From Candidatus Tectimicrobiota bacterium (GTDB lineage: Bacteria; Tectomicrobia; Entotheonellia; Entotheonellales; Entotheonellaceae): a stretch of 64,000 nt of DNA. The DNA is taken from positions 1 through 64,000 of the forward strand of contig BPKO01000014.1 in the NCBI GenBank assembly GCA_026005175.1. The letters run 5' to 3'. A model generated the notes under the pieces. It saw only the letters and a program-made list of their open reading frames with translations, did not search any database and had not been told where the DNA came from. Positions within the stretch are counted from its first letter, which is position 1. Each line of letters begins with the position of its first letter. Shown piece after piece: positions 53,505 to 61,775 of the stretch. The position numbers were made by a program, and so were the translations under genes.

Positions 53505-54596
53505 ATGCAGGCAGAGTGGCTCTACCGCTTTTGGCAGCAGCAGGCAAGTGGGCGCCACGAAGGCGAGCCGGGCCAGGGCGAGGGCCTGTCGCGCCGGGAC
53601 TTTGTCAAAGCCGGGCTGGTTACCGGCATGGCTGCCGGCATGGCCGCCGGGCACCTGGCGCGGGCGCCGCATGCGGCCGAAGCCGCGCCAGCCGAAGAAA
53701 ACCCCATGGGCCGGCAGTGGTGGCCTTCGGAGTGGGGACCGGAGGACGAGGCAGGGGCCTCTAACCGCATCACCCCGGCCAAGGTGCTGGAGGCTGCCAG
53801 CCTCATCAAGCGCGGCCATATTTACCGCCTGGGCATGGTGCTCGAAGCGGGGATCCCTACCTTTGGGGCGCGCCACGTCTCTATCACCATTCCTGGAGGA
53901 CCCACCGGCGGCCCCTTTGGCAAGCACCAGCTCATGTACAACGACGAGATGTTCAGCGGCGAGATCGGCCAGGTGGGCTCGCAGTTCGACGGCCTTGGCC
54001 ACATCGGGGTGAAGATGGGCAACACGGTGCGCTACTACAACGGCTTCACCCAGGAGCAGGTGGGTGGGGCCTACGGGCTCAAGAAGCTCGGCGTGCACAA
54101 CGTCAAGCCCTTCTTCACCCGCGGTATTCTCCTCGACGTGCTCTCCCTCAAGGGCGGCGAGCGCCTGCCCATCGGCTACGTCATCACCATGGACGACGTC
54201 ATGCAGACGCTACGCCGCCAGGGCATCCGCGAGCCGGGCGAGGGCGACGTGGTGCTGTTTCGCACCGGCCACATCAAGCTATGGATGAAAGACAACGCCG
54301 AGTACAACCGCGGCTGCCCGGGGCCGAGCAAGACGGTGGCCGAGTGGCTGGCAGAGAAGAAAATCGCCTGTGTCGGCGCCGATACCTGGCCGGTGGAGGC
54401 AGTGCCCGGCGAGGATCCGGACCGGCCATTTATCTGCCACGTCATCTGGATCACCATGAACGGCATCTACATCATCGAAAACCAGTGGCTGGAGGACCTG
54501 GCCAAAGACCGGGTCTACGAGTTCGCCTGGTCGTTTAACCCCTTGCCGCTCAAAGGCGGCACCGGTTCGCCCGGCAACTCGGTGGCCATTGCCTAA
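53505..54596 (+). CDS. Tat-exported cyclase-family protein (kynurenine-formamidase-like)
   Basis: A 363-residue protein with a twin-arginine signal: SRRDFVK (Arg30-Arg31) followed by AGLVTGMAAGMAAGHLA. The mature domain belongs to the cyclase family (PF04199): metal-site region GSQFDGLGHIGVKMG, GILLDVLSLKGGERLPIGYVITMDDVMQTLRRQGI and CVGADTWPVEAVPGEDPD. The first His of the family metal motif HxGTHxD appears as Gln here. It would be a periplasmic hydrolase acting on a ring amide or lactone. A TTGACA lies 75 bases upstream but has no good -10 partner. Confidence 0.87.
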   Translation: MQAEWLYRFWQQQASGRHEGEPGQGEGLSRRDFVKAGLVTGMAAGMAAGHLARAPHAAEAAPAEENPMGRQWWPSEWGPEDEAGASNRITPAKVLEAASLIKRGHIYRLGMVLEAGIPTFGARHVSITIPGGPTGGPFGKHQLMYNDEMFSGEIGQVGSQFDGLGHIGVKMGNTVRYYNGFTQEQVGGAYGLKKLGVHNVKPFFTRGILLDVLSLKGGERLPIGYVITMDDVMQTLRRQGIREPGEGDVVLFRTGHIKLWMKDNAEYNRGCPGPSKTVAEWLAEKKIACVGADTWPVEAVPGEDPDRPFICHVIWITMNGIYIIENQWLEDLAKDRVYEFAWSFNPLPLKGGTGSPGNSVAIA

Positions 54597-54658
54597 CGCC
54601 TGCCGGCCCACAGGAGGCAGTCCTGTGGCCCCGGTGTGGCCCAGCCTGGAGGAGTTCC

Positions 54659-55543
54659 ATGGACGCCAGCACCCGCCGCCAGCGCCTGCGGCGCCTGCTG
54701 CACGGCGCGCAAACGGTGATTGTCCCCGCTGTCTTTGATGCGGTCTCGGCCCGCCTTGCAGAAATGGCCGGCTTTGAAGTGGCGCTGCTCTCCGGGTCGG
54801 TGACGGCGGCTACCCTGCACGCCGTTCCCGACTTGGTGCTGGTCACCCTGACGGAAGTGGCACAGGTGGCCAAGCGCGTGGTGGACGCCACTTCCCTGAG
54901 CCTGCTGGTGGATGCCGACCACGGCTTTGGCAACGCCCTCAACGTCATGCGCTGCGTGCGCGAGCTCGAGCGCGCCGGTGTTGCCGCCCTTACCCTGGAG
55001 GACACGGATCTGCCGCGTCCTTACGGCACGCGCGGCCCGACGGCCATTTCCATCCAGGAGATGTGCGGCAAGCTGCGCGCCGCGGTGGCGGCACGCCAGG
55101 ACCCCGAGCTGGTCCTCATCGGCCGCACCGACACCCTGCGCTACCGGGGACTGGAGGAGGCACTGGCGCGCGCCAAGGCCTATGCCGAGACGGGCGTGGA
55201 CGCCCTTTTCGTGGCGGGAGCGCAGCGCCGCGAGGAGCTGGAAGCCCTCCGCGCCGCCCTTCCCCTGCCGCTGATTGCCTCGGGTCTGCCGCAGCCCGAA
55301 GACGGCAAAAGCGGCCTGCAGGTCCTGCAAGACCTTGGCTACCCCCTCACGTTGCTGGCGGCGGTGCCGTTTCGCGTGGCGGTGCAGGCCATGCACGAAG
55401 CGCTCGCGTATCTCAAGGCGCACGGCGAGCCCGGTCCTTTTGCCGCGCGCATGGCTCCTGCCGCGCTGCTCGAGGAGGTGGTGCGTGCGGCGCAGTACGC
55501 GGCGTACCAGCAGCGTTTCTTGCAAGATGAGGCGGGGCTTTGA
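54659..55543 (+). CDS. Isocitrate lyase/PEP mutase family enzyme
   Basis: A 294-residue barrel enzyme. It starts RRLLHGAQTVIVPAVFDAVSARLAEMAGFEVALLSGSV and has the metal-binding LLVDADHGFGNALNVMRCVRELERAGVAALTLEDTDLP, plus IGRTDTLRYRGLEEALARAKAY. The sequence is nearest to the oxaloacetate decarboxylase or 2,3-dimethylmalate lyase subgroup; the PEP-mutase-specific DKxCPK motif is not seen. It cleaves C-C bonds of 2-oxo or 2-methyl acids. It follows the cyclase after 62 bases with GGAGG before ATG. Confidence 0.86.
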   Translation: MDASTRRQRLRRLLHGAQTVIVPAVFDAVSARLAEMAGFEVALLSGSVTAATLHAVPDLVLVTLTEVAQVAKRVVDATSLSLLVDADHGFGNALNVMRCVRELERAGVAALTLEDTDLPRPYGTRGPTAISIQEMCGKLRAAVAARQDPELVLIGRTDTLRYRGLEEALARAKAYAETGVDALFVAGAQRREELEALRAALPLPLIASGLPQPEDGKSGLQVLQDLGYPLTLLAAVPFRVAVQAMHEALAYLKAHGEPGPFAARMAPAALLEEVVRAAQYAAYQQRFLQDEAGL

Positions 55544-55569
55544 CGCCGCCCCGGGCCCCGGGCTACAAT
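55540..55569 (+). promoter_or_regulatory. Putative promoter of the NIPSNAP gene
   Basis: TTGACG at 55540-55545, overlapping the previous stop, and TACAAT at 55564-55569 with an 18-base spacer. It is 46 bases before the start and is the best promoter match in the region. Confidence 0.5.
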
Positions 55570-55614
55570 CGGCCCGCGTTTCTTTCGTGAGCCTCTTAGA
55601 GAAAGGATGGCGCG

Positions 55615-56232
55615 ATGATTTACGAGATCCGCACCTACACCCTCAAGCCCGGCACGGTGGCAGAGTTTGAGGCCCGCTTTGCCGAGGCGCTGCCGCACCG
55701 CCAGCGCTATTCCGAGCTGGCCGCCTTCTGGCATACCGAGATCGGCCCGCTCAACCAGGTGATTCACGTCTGGCCCTACGAGGACCTGCGGCACCGCGCC
55801 GAGGTGCGCGAGCGCGCCATGCAGGATCCCCACTGGCCGCCGCCGGTGCGGGAGTTCATCGTCGCCATGGAGTCGGAGATTTTCCTGCCGGCGCCCTTTT
55901 CGCCTCGCCTGGGCGGCGGCCAGAAGCTGGGCAACGTCTACGAGATGCGCATTTACCAGTACCAGCCCGGCACCATCCCCACGGTGATCGAGCGCTGGGC
56001 AGAGGCGCTGCCGGCGCGCCTGGAGCTTTCGCCCCTGGCGGCCTGCCTGTGGAGCGAGATCGGCGGCCTCAATCGCTGGGTACACATCTGGCCGTATGCC
56101 GATCTGGCCGAGCGCGCCCGCATCCGCGAACAAGCCACCAAGCTGCCCACCTGGCCCCCCAAGACGCGGGAGTTCCTGGTCAGCATGCAAAACAAGATCC
56201 TCATCCCGGCGGCATTCTCCCCCATGGCCTAA
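55615..56232 (+). CDS. NIPSNAP-family protein with two domains
   Basis: A 205-residue protein with two NIPSNAP units. The first has YEIRTYTLKPGTVAEFEARFAEALPHR, ELAAFWHTEIGPLNQVIHVWPYEDLRHR and PVREFIVAMESEIFLPAPF; the second has YEMRIYQYQPGTIPTVIERWAEALPAR, LAACLWSEIGGLNRWVHIWPYADLAER and TREFLVSMQNKILIPAAF. It is a dimeric ferredoxin-like fold; the function is not known. AAAGGATGGCG precedes ATG. The HSL-type hydrolase follows 16 bases later. Confidence 0.9.
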   Translation: MIYEIRTYTLKPGTVAEFEARFAEALPHRQRYSELAAFWHTEIGPLNQVIHVWPYEDLRHRAEVRERAMQDPHWPPPVREFIVAMESEIFLPAPFSPRLGGGQKLGNVYEMRIYQYQPGTIPTVIERWAEALPARLELSPLAACLWSEIGGLNRWVHIWPYADLAERARIREQATKLPTWPPKTREFLVSMQNKILIPAAFSPMA

Positions 56233-56248
56233 GCCGCAGGAGACGTGC

Positions 56249-57142
56249 ATGGCGCGCAGCGAAGCCCTCACCTCCCTGATTGCCTGGCTGACCTCTCGCC
56301 CGCGGCCACCCCAGCCCACGGTAGCAGAACTGCGGCTTGGCTTTGACATCCTGGGAAGCAAGCTGCCCCCACCGCCCGAGGTCACAGTTGAGGCGGTCCA
56401 GGCGGGCGGCGTGCCGGCCGAGTGGGTCGGCGCCCCGGGTGGCGACCCCTCGCGCGTGATTCTTTACCTGCACGGCGGCGGGTACGTCCTGGGCTCGCCG
56501 GCCACCCACCGCGGTCTGGCCGGTCGCCTGGCCCTTGCCGCGGCGGCGCGGGTGCTGGTGATCGACTACCGCCTGGCGCCGGAGCACCCGTTTCCGGCCG
56601 CAGTAGAAGACGCCACCGCGGCGTACCGCTGGCTGCTGGCTTCTGGCTACGCGCCGCAGCGCCTGGTGATCGCCGGCGATTCTGCCGGTGGCGGCCTGAC
56701 CGTGGCCACCCTGGTGGCGCTGCGCGACGCCGGGGACCCGCTGCCGGCGGCCGCGGTGTGCCTCTCGCCGTGGGTGGACCTGGAAGGCACCGGCGCCTCG
56801 ATGACCATCAAAGCGGGCGAAGATCCCCTGGTGCAGCGCGAGCTGCTGCAGCAAATGGCGGCGTGGTACTTGGGCGGCGCCCCTCCCCGCACGCCGCTGG
56901 CAGCCCCGCTCTACGCCGAGCTCCACGGCTTGCCGCCCCTGCTGCTCCAAGTCGGCACCGCCGAAGTCCTCCTCGATGATGCCGTGCGCCTGGCTGCGCG
57001 GGCGCGGGACGCCGGGGTCGAGGTCACCCTGGAGCCCTGGGAGGACATGATCCACGTCTGGCAGCTCTTCGCCCCGCGGCTGCCCGAGGGACAGCAGGCC
57101 ATCGAGCGCATCGGGGCCTTCGTGCGGGCGCACACGCCCTAG
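56249..57142 (+). CDS. Alpha/beta hydrolase, hormone-sensitive-lipase family
   Basis: A 297-residue esterase. It has the HGGG oxyanion motif (VILYLHGGGYVLGSPATH), VIDYRLAPEHPFPAAVEDATAAYRW, nucleophile Ser in VIAGDSAGGGLT, and the acid and base in VGTAEVLLDD and DMIHVWQLF. It hydrolyses short acyl esters. The start at 56249 follows GCAGGAGA and begins where the family does. It ends in a 4-base overlap with the convergent HAD gene. Confidence 0.9.
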   Translation: MARSEALTSLIAWLTSRPRPPQPTVAELRLGFDILGSKLPPPPEVTVEAVQAGGVPAEWVGAPGGDPSRVILYLHGGGYVLGSPATHRGLAGRLALAAAARVLVIDYRLAPEHPFPAAVEDATAAYRWLLASGYAPQRLVIAGDSAGGGLTVATLVALRDAGDPLPAAAVCLSPWVDLEGTGASMTIKAGEDPLVQRELLQQMAAWYLGGAPPRTPLAAPLYAELHGLPPLLLQVGTAEVLLDDAVRLAARARDAGVEVTLEPWEDMIHVWQLFAPRLPEGQQAIERIGAFVRAHTP

Positions 57143-57831
57143 CGCTCGGCAGGGGAAGCAAACAGGCGCTCGAGGTAAGCGCGCACCGCAACCAGCGAGG
57201 GCAGCACCCGGTGGGCCAGGGCGGCGACCGCTGCCGTCGGGGGGACGAGGTCGGGGACCATGATCACCGCCATGCCGGCGGCGTGGGCTGCCTGCACGCC
57301 GGCTGCGGCGTCTTCGAGGACCAGGCACTGCTGCGGTGGCCGGCCCAGTTGCTGTGCCGCCCGCAGGAAGAGGTCGGGGGCAGGCTTGCCGCGTGGGACC
57401 TCGCTGCCGGTGACCACGGTGGCAAAGTAGGCATGCAGGCCGCTGCCGCGCAGCTTCTGCAAGGCAAAGTGCTGCTCAGAGGAGGTGGCCACCGCCCGGG
57501 CAATCCCTCTGGCTTCGAGAAAGGCAAGCAACTCGGCAGCGCCCGGCCGCAGGCGAAGGCCCTCGGTGGCGATGGCCTGCTGCATGTAGTCCCAGGCGCG
57601 GCGCTGCACGGCCCGCAGGGGAAAAGCAGGGCCGAAGGCCTGGCGCAGCAGCTGCTCGCTGTCGGCTTCGGTGCGCCCCACCAGCGTCAGGTAGAGTTCG
57701 TCGCTGAGGGTGTAGTGCCAGTCGGCAGCGGCGCGCTGCCACGCCCAGCGGGCCAGCCGCTCGGTGTCGAGCAGCAGGCCGTCGAGGTCACAGATGACAG
57801 CCGTAAAGGGCATGGGTGCCATGGCAGGCAA
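57139..57831 (-). CDS. HAD-superfamily phosphatase (beta-phosphoglucomutase-like)
   Basis: A 230-residue HAD hydrolase, subfamily IA. Motif I is VICDLDGLLLDTE, motif II Ser/Thr in AVATSSEQHF, motif III Lys in RGKPAPDLFLRAAQQLG, and motif IV in LVLEDAAAGVQAAHAAGM. The helical cap lies between motifs I and II. It acts on a small phosphate ester. A second ATG at codon 6 could be the start. The last 4 bases overlap the convergent HSL-type hydrolase. Confidence 0.9.
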   Translation of the reverse strand: MPAMAPMPFTAVICDLDGLLLDTERLARWAWQRAAADWHYTLSDELYLTLVGRTEADSEQLLRQAFGPAFPLRAVQRRAWDYMQQAIATEGLRLRPGAAELLAFLEARGIARAVATSSEQHFALQKLRGSGLHAYFATVVTGSEVPRGKPAPDLFLRAAQQLGRPPQQCLVLEDAAAGVQAAHAAGMAVIMVPDLVPPTAAVAALAHRVLPSLVAVRAYLERLFASPAER

Positions 57832-57885
57832 AGTGTAGCCTGTCCCGGCTCAGGTTGCGAGTCAAACCGGCCCCGGGACCGCAGG

Positions 57886-57915
57886 TTCGCCACAGGACCG
57901 CGGCGGTGGTATAGA
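57886..57915 (+). promoter_or_regulatory. Candidate promoter of the MBL-fold gene
   Basis: TTCGCC at 57886-57891 and TATAGA at 57910-57915 with an 18-base spacer, 30 bases before the start. Moderate consensus match. Confidence 0.3.
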
Positions 57916-57944
57916 GAAGGGGAACCCCAAAGAAGGAGGGAGAG

Positions 57945-58895
57945 ATGGCCCAGTACCCTTATACCCACGGCCTGCATTCGCTGTCGCCGCGCGCCTATGC
58001 CTACTTGCAACCTGACGGCGGCTGGGGCTGGAGCAACAGCGGCCTCCTGGTCGGCAAGCGCGAGGCGCTGCTGGTGGACACCCTGTTCGACCTTGCCCTC
58101 ACCCGCCGCATGCTCGACGCCATGCAGGGGGTGCTGCCCGGTCCCATCCGCCGGTTGGTCAACACCCACCACAACGGCGACCACTGCTACGGCAACGCCT
58201 TGCTTCCCGACGCCGAAGTCATCGCCCACCGCGCCTGCCGCGAGGAGCTGCTGCGGATCCCCCCGGGGGTGATCCTGCGCCTGCTCGAGGCGTTTGGCGA
58301 CACCCCGGCCGGCCGCTACGTGCGCCACTGCTTCCAGGCGTTTGAGTTTCGCGACATCCCCCTGCGGCCGCCGACCACGGTGTTTGACGAAACCCTGACC
58401 CTTTACCTCGACGACGACCCCATCGAGCTGCGCTACCTGGGCCCGGCCCATACCCGGGGCGACATCATCGTGTACGCCCCGCGCGAGGGGGTGGTCTACG
58501 TGGGCGACCTCCTCTTCCACCAGTGCACGCCGATTATCTGGGAAGGCACCTGCGCCCAGTGGCTCAGCGCCCTCGACGCCATCCTGGCGCTCGACGTGGA
58601 GGTCATCGTGCCCGGCCACGGCCCGCTGGCCGACAAGGACGGCGTGCGGCAGCAGCGCGAGTACCTGTGCTACGTCTGGGAGCGGGCGCGCGAGCTCTAC
58701 CAGCGTGGCGTGCCGGTGTCAGAGGCCATTCACCAGATCGAGCTGGGGCCCTACGCCGCCTGGGGCGAGGCCGAGCGGCTGGCCGCCAACGTGCTGCGCT
58801 TTTACCAGGAGTTTGCCGGCGCCGCGCACCAGGAAGTGGACTACCTCGAGGCGTTCCGCTACATGGCCGAGCTTTACTTCCGCCGCCACCCCTGA
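57945..58895 (+). CDS. MBL-fold metallo-hydrolase
   Basis: A 316-residue metallo-beta-lactamase-fold protein. The metal site is THHNGDHCYGN (HxxxDH pattern), with LGPAHTRGDIIVYAP, VVYVGDLLFHQCTP and IVPGHGPLADKDG completing the ligand set. A C-terminal helical part follows. Members include hydrolases and beta-lactamase-like enzymes; the substrate is unknown. AAGGAGGGAGAG precedes ATG. It ends eight bases from the convergent DUF3179 gene. Confidence 0.9.
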   Translation: MAQYPYTHGLHSLSPRAYAYLQPDGGWGWSNSGLLVGKREALLVDTLFDLALTRRMLDAMQGVLPGPIRRLVNTHHNGDHCYGNALLPDAEVIAHRACREELLRIPPGVILRLLEAFGDTPAGRYVRHCFQAFEFRDIPLRPPTTVFDETLTLYLDDDPIELRYLGPAHTRGDIIVYAPREGVVYVGDLLFHQCTPIIWEGTCAQWLSALDAILALDVEVIVPGHGPLADKDGVRQQREYLCYVWERARELYQRGVPVSEAIHQIELGPYAAWGEAERLAANVLRFYQEFAGAAHQEVDYLEAFRYMAELYFRRHP

Positions 58896-58903
58896 GCGCG
58901 GCG

Positions 58904-60025
58904 TTACGGCGCGTAAATCTGCGTCTGGGGCTTGAAGGCCAGCCAGGCAAAGGCAAAGTGGTCGCCGTGCAGCACCGGCGGCAGCTGCCGCCCGGCCAGG
59001 GGGCCGGCAAGGGCCTTGCCCATGACGTTCCAGGTGCTCCCCGTCTCGCGGTCAACGAAGTGAGGGCCCTGCGCGGCCAGCGTCAGGGAACGGCCGTCGA
59101 TCTCGGGCACAAAGACGCCGGTGGCTCCCACGTCGCGCGAAGCGGCAATCTCGCTCCGGTCAAGGGCGGAGGCTGTCCCCGGGCTGTAGAGCACGACGAG
59201 GCGCTGCCCGCCCACCGTGTCGTAGACCACGCGCTGCTCGGCCAGGAGGCGATAGGGATAGGCCTTGTCCACGCCGCCCAGGGAGACGGCGACCACGCGC
59301 TCCATAGGGGGCAGGCGCCCGTCGAGGGGGCCGCGGAAGAGAAACGGCGTGCTGTCGATGTCGTCGTAGCCGTAGTACGGGTTGCGGCCGTAGTCGCGGT
59401 GAAAGCCGGTGTCGCGGGAGAGCACTTTCCCCTGGGGGTAGGTTTCTTTGAAGGCGGCGTAAGAGACGATGCTCGCCGGCAGCATGGCCAGCCGCTTGCC
59501 GGCCAGGGTGCCCACGATGGCCTCGCCGGTGAGCTGCTGCCACCAGGACTCGGTCTGGCGGTCCCACATGATGAGGTCGCTGTGGCGCAGGCGGCCGGTG
59601 GTGCCAAAGTCGAGCACCATGCCTTCGAGCCGCCGGTCAAAGGCAATGGCGCTGTTGCACAGCGGGCAGAACGTTACAGCCACCGGGTCGCCGCCAATCT
59701 GGTCGTTGACGATCTCGTGCCAGATGAGGATCTGCAGCGGGTAGGCTTTGGCCTCGCCACGGTGCGCGACCGCCACCACCGGCTCGCGGTCGCGCAGCCA
59801 GCCGTTGGCGGCTGCCGGGGTCACGAAGACCGGCTTGTCAATAGGCGGGATGCCGTCGCGCGGCGGGCCGCCGGAGATGATTTCTTCCAGGGGAACGGTG
59901 TGGCGGCTAAAATCGGTGCGCCAGGGGGCATCGGAAATGTCAAACGGCGGGCGTGCCGCAGCCGCCCATAGGGGGGCGGCCAGGAGCAGCCCGAGCAAGG
60001 GACTCATCGACACGGCCCAGGACAT
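58904..60025 (-). CDS. DUF3179 domain-containing secreted protein
   Basis: A 373-residue protein. The signal peptide is MSWAVSMSPLLGLLLAAPLWAAAA, ending near AAARP. The DUF3179 domain is marked by ILIWHEIVNDQIGGDPVAVTFCPLCNSAIAFDRRLEG with a CxxC, LDFGTTGRLRHSDLIMWDRQTESWWQQLTGEAIVG, and the C-terminal VYDTVGGQRLVVLYSPGTASALDR. Function is unknown. The start at 60025 follows AGAAGGAGAAAGG; an upstream ATG would bury the signal peptide. Confidence 0.88.
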   Translation of the reverse strand: MSWAVSMSPLLGLLLAAPLWAAAARPPFDISDAPWRTDFSRHTVPLEEIISGGPPRDGIPPIDKPVFVTPAAANGWLRDREPVVAVAHRGEAKAYPLQILIWHEIVNDQIGGDPVAVTFCPLCNSAIAFDRRLEGMVLDFGTTGRLRHSDLIMWDRQTESWWQQLTGEAIVGTLAGKRLAMLPASIVSYAAFKETYPQGKVLSRDTGFHRDYGRNPYYGYDDIDSTPFLFRGPLDGRLPPMERVVAVSLGGVDKAYPYRLLAEQRVVYDTVGGQRLVVLYSPGTASALDRSEIAASRDVGATGVFVPEIDGRSLTLAAQGPHFVDRETGSTWNVMGKALAGPLAGRQLPPVLHGDHFAFAWLAFKPQTQIYAP

Positions 60026-60114
60026 GGCCTTTCTCCTTCTGGCAAGGCACGGGGAGTTTACCAGGAAAAACGCCGCCGCCGGCGCGTTTCTTCCACAGGC
60101 AGGAGGGCAAGAGG

Positions 60115-61767
60115 ATGATCGAGCTGGCATCGGCCCTGCACGCCACGCGCGTGCTGGCAGAGGCTCTGGAGCGGGGCTGCGAGCGCACCACCGCCCACTT
60201 GCGCCGTCTCACCGAAGGCGGCAGCGGCATCGACGCGTACCAGGTGCCGTGCGAGCGGCTGGCGTACCGGGCCACAGAATTGCAGGCCATCCGCGCCCTG
60301 CTGGCCTATGCCACGGCGCTGCGCGACCACGGCCAGGAGGCACAGCCCACGGCCTTGATGGCTCTGGCCTACGCGGCCGGCGTCTACCAGAAGTGGCTGG
60401 GCGAGGTGGGCGTCAGCCCCGACGAGGACGGCCTGTCCGAGGCGTTCGTGCAGGAGGTGGTAGAAGCGCCGGCCGTGCGGCAGGCGCTGCGCCTGGGCGG
60501 CAGCGAGGCGCTGCTGCGCCACCTGGGCCGGGAGGTGATGGCCACCGGTGGCGTCAACACCTGCTGGCTGGGCGACGAGCTGGCCGAGCTGACCCGCCAG
60601 TCGGTGCGCGACTTTGCCCAGCGCGAGGTAGAGCCCCTGGCCGAGGCAATCCACCGCCAAGACGCCCTGGTGCCCGATGCGCTCATTGCCAAGATGGGAG
60701 AGCTGGGCTATTTCGCCATGTCGATCCCCGAAGCGTACGGCGGCACGGGAATGGGCCTCCTGGTGATGATCCTCACCACCGAGGAGCTGTCGCGGGCCTC
60801 CCTGGGGGCGGCGGGCAGCCTGATCACCCGTCCGGAGATCGTCGCCCGCGCCTTGCTTGACGGCGGCACCGAGGCGCAGAAGCGGCGCTGGCTGCCGCGC
60901 ATCGCCTCGGGCGAGCTCATGGTGGCCGTGTCGGTCACCGAGCCCGACGTGGGTTCGGACGTGGCGGCGCTTACCTGCCGGGCGCAGGCCGGAGAACTGG
61001 AGGGCCAGCCGGGCTACTTCATCAGCGGCACCAAGGCCTGGTGTACCTTTGCCGGCCGCGCCGAGCTCATCGGCCTGCTGGCGCGCACCGATCCCGACGT
61101 GCGCAAGGGAGCCCGCGGCCTGTCGCTTTTCATCGTCGAAAAGGAGCGCTGCTACGGGAAAGAATTCTGCCTCACCCAGCCCCATGGCGGCACCCTGCGG
61201 GGAACCGCCATTGCCACCCTGGGCTATCGCGGCATGCACTCCTTTACCCTCTACTACGACAACTACTTCGTGCCCGCGGCCAACCTGGTGGGCGAGGCAC
61301 AGGGGTACAACCGCGGCTTTTACCTCCAGATGCGCGGCTTTGCCAGCGGGCGGCTGCAAACGGGCGGGCGCGCCGTGGGCCTGGCGCAGGCGGCGCTGGA
61401 AAAGACCACGGCGTACGTCAAGGGCCGCGTGCAGTTTGGCCGCCCGGTGAGCGATTACGGGCTTACCCAGTACAAGCTGGGGTGCATGGCCACCCAGCTG
61501 GCCGCGGCACGGCAGCTCACCTACCGCGCGGCGCGCGCCATGGAGCGCGACCCGGGCATGGGACTGGAAGCCGCCATGGCCAAGCTGCTGGCCTGCGACG
61601 TGGCGGTGGGGCTCACCCAGGAAGGCCAGCTGCTCCACGGCGGCTGGGGCTATGCCGAGGAGACGCCCATCGCGCGCTACGTGGTCGATGCCTTGGTCCT
61701 GCCCATCTTTGAGGGCGTCAAGCCCATCCTCGAGCTCAAAGTGATCGCCCGCCAGCTGCTACGCTAA
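60115..61767 (+). CDS. Acyl-CoA dehydrogenase family protein, methylsuccinyl-CoA-dehydrogenase-like
   Basis: A 550-residue flavoprotein. An N-terminal extension of about 150 residues precedes the acyl-CoA dehydrogenase core; this layout and length match (2S)-methylsuccinyl-CoA dehydrogenase of the ethylmalonyl-CoA pathway. The core has GELGYFAMSIPEAYGGTGMG, VSVTEPDVGSDVAAL with the flavin-binding KAWCTFAGRAELIGLLARTD, and GFASGRLQTGGRAVGLAQAAL. The catalytic Glu is probably in LPIFEGVKPILELK. The substrate assignment is by layout only. GAGGGCAAGAGG precedes ATG. No other genes of the pathway are in the window. Confidence 0.83.
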   Translation: MIELASALHATRVLAEALERGCERTTAHLRRLTEGGSGIDAYQVPCERLAYRATELQAIRALLAYATALRDHGQEAQPTALMALAYAAGVYQKWLGEVGVSPDEDGLSEAFVQEVVEAPAVRQALRLGGSEALLRHLGREVMATGGVNTCWLGDELAELTRQSVRDFAQREVEPLAEAIHRQDALVPDALIAKMGELGYFAMSIPEAYGGTGMGLLVMILTTEELSRASLGAAGSLITRPEIVARALLDGGTEAQKRRWLPRIASGELMVAVSVTEPDVGSDVAALTCRAQAGELEGQPGYFISGTKAWCTFAGRAELIGLLARTDPDVRKGARGLSLFIVEKERCYGKEFCLTQPHGGTLRGTAIATLGYRGMHSFTLYYDNYFVPAANLVGEAQGYNRGFYLQMRGFASGRLQTGGRAVGLAQAALEKTTAYVKGRVQFGRPVSDYGLTQYKLGCMATQLAAARQLTYRAARAMERDPGMGLEAAMAKLLACDVAVGLTQEGQLLHGGWGYAEETPIARYVVDALVLPIFEGVKPILELKVIARQLLR

Positions 61768-61775
61768 AGGCCGCC

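Noticed and set aside
60058-61638. Minus-strand open frame of 526 codons
   Set aside because: It is antisense to the acyl-CoA dehydrogenase, whose conserved motifs fix the coding strand.
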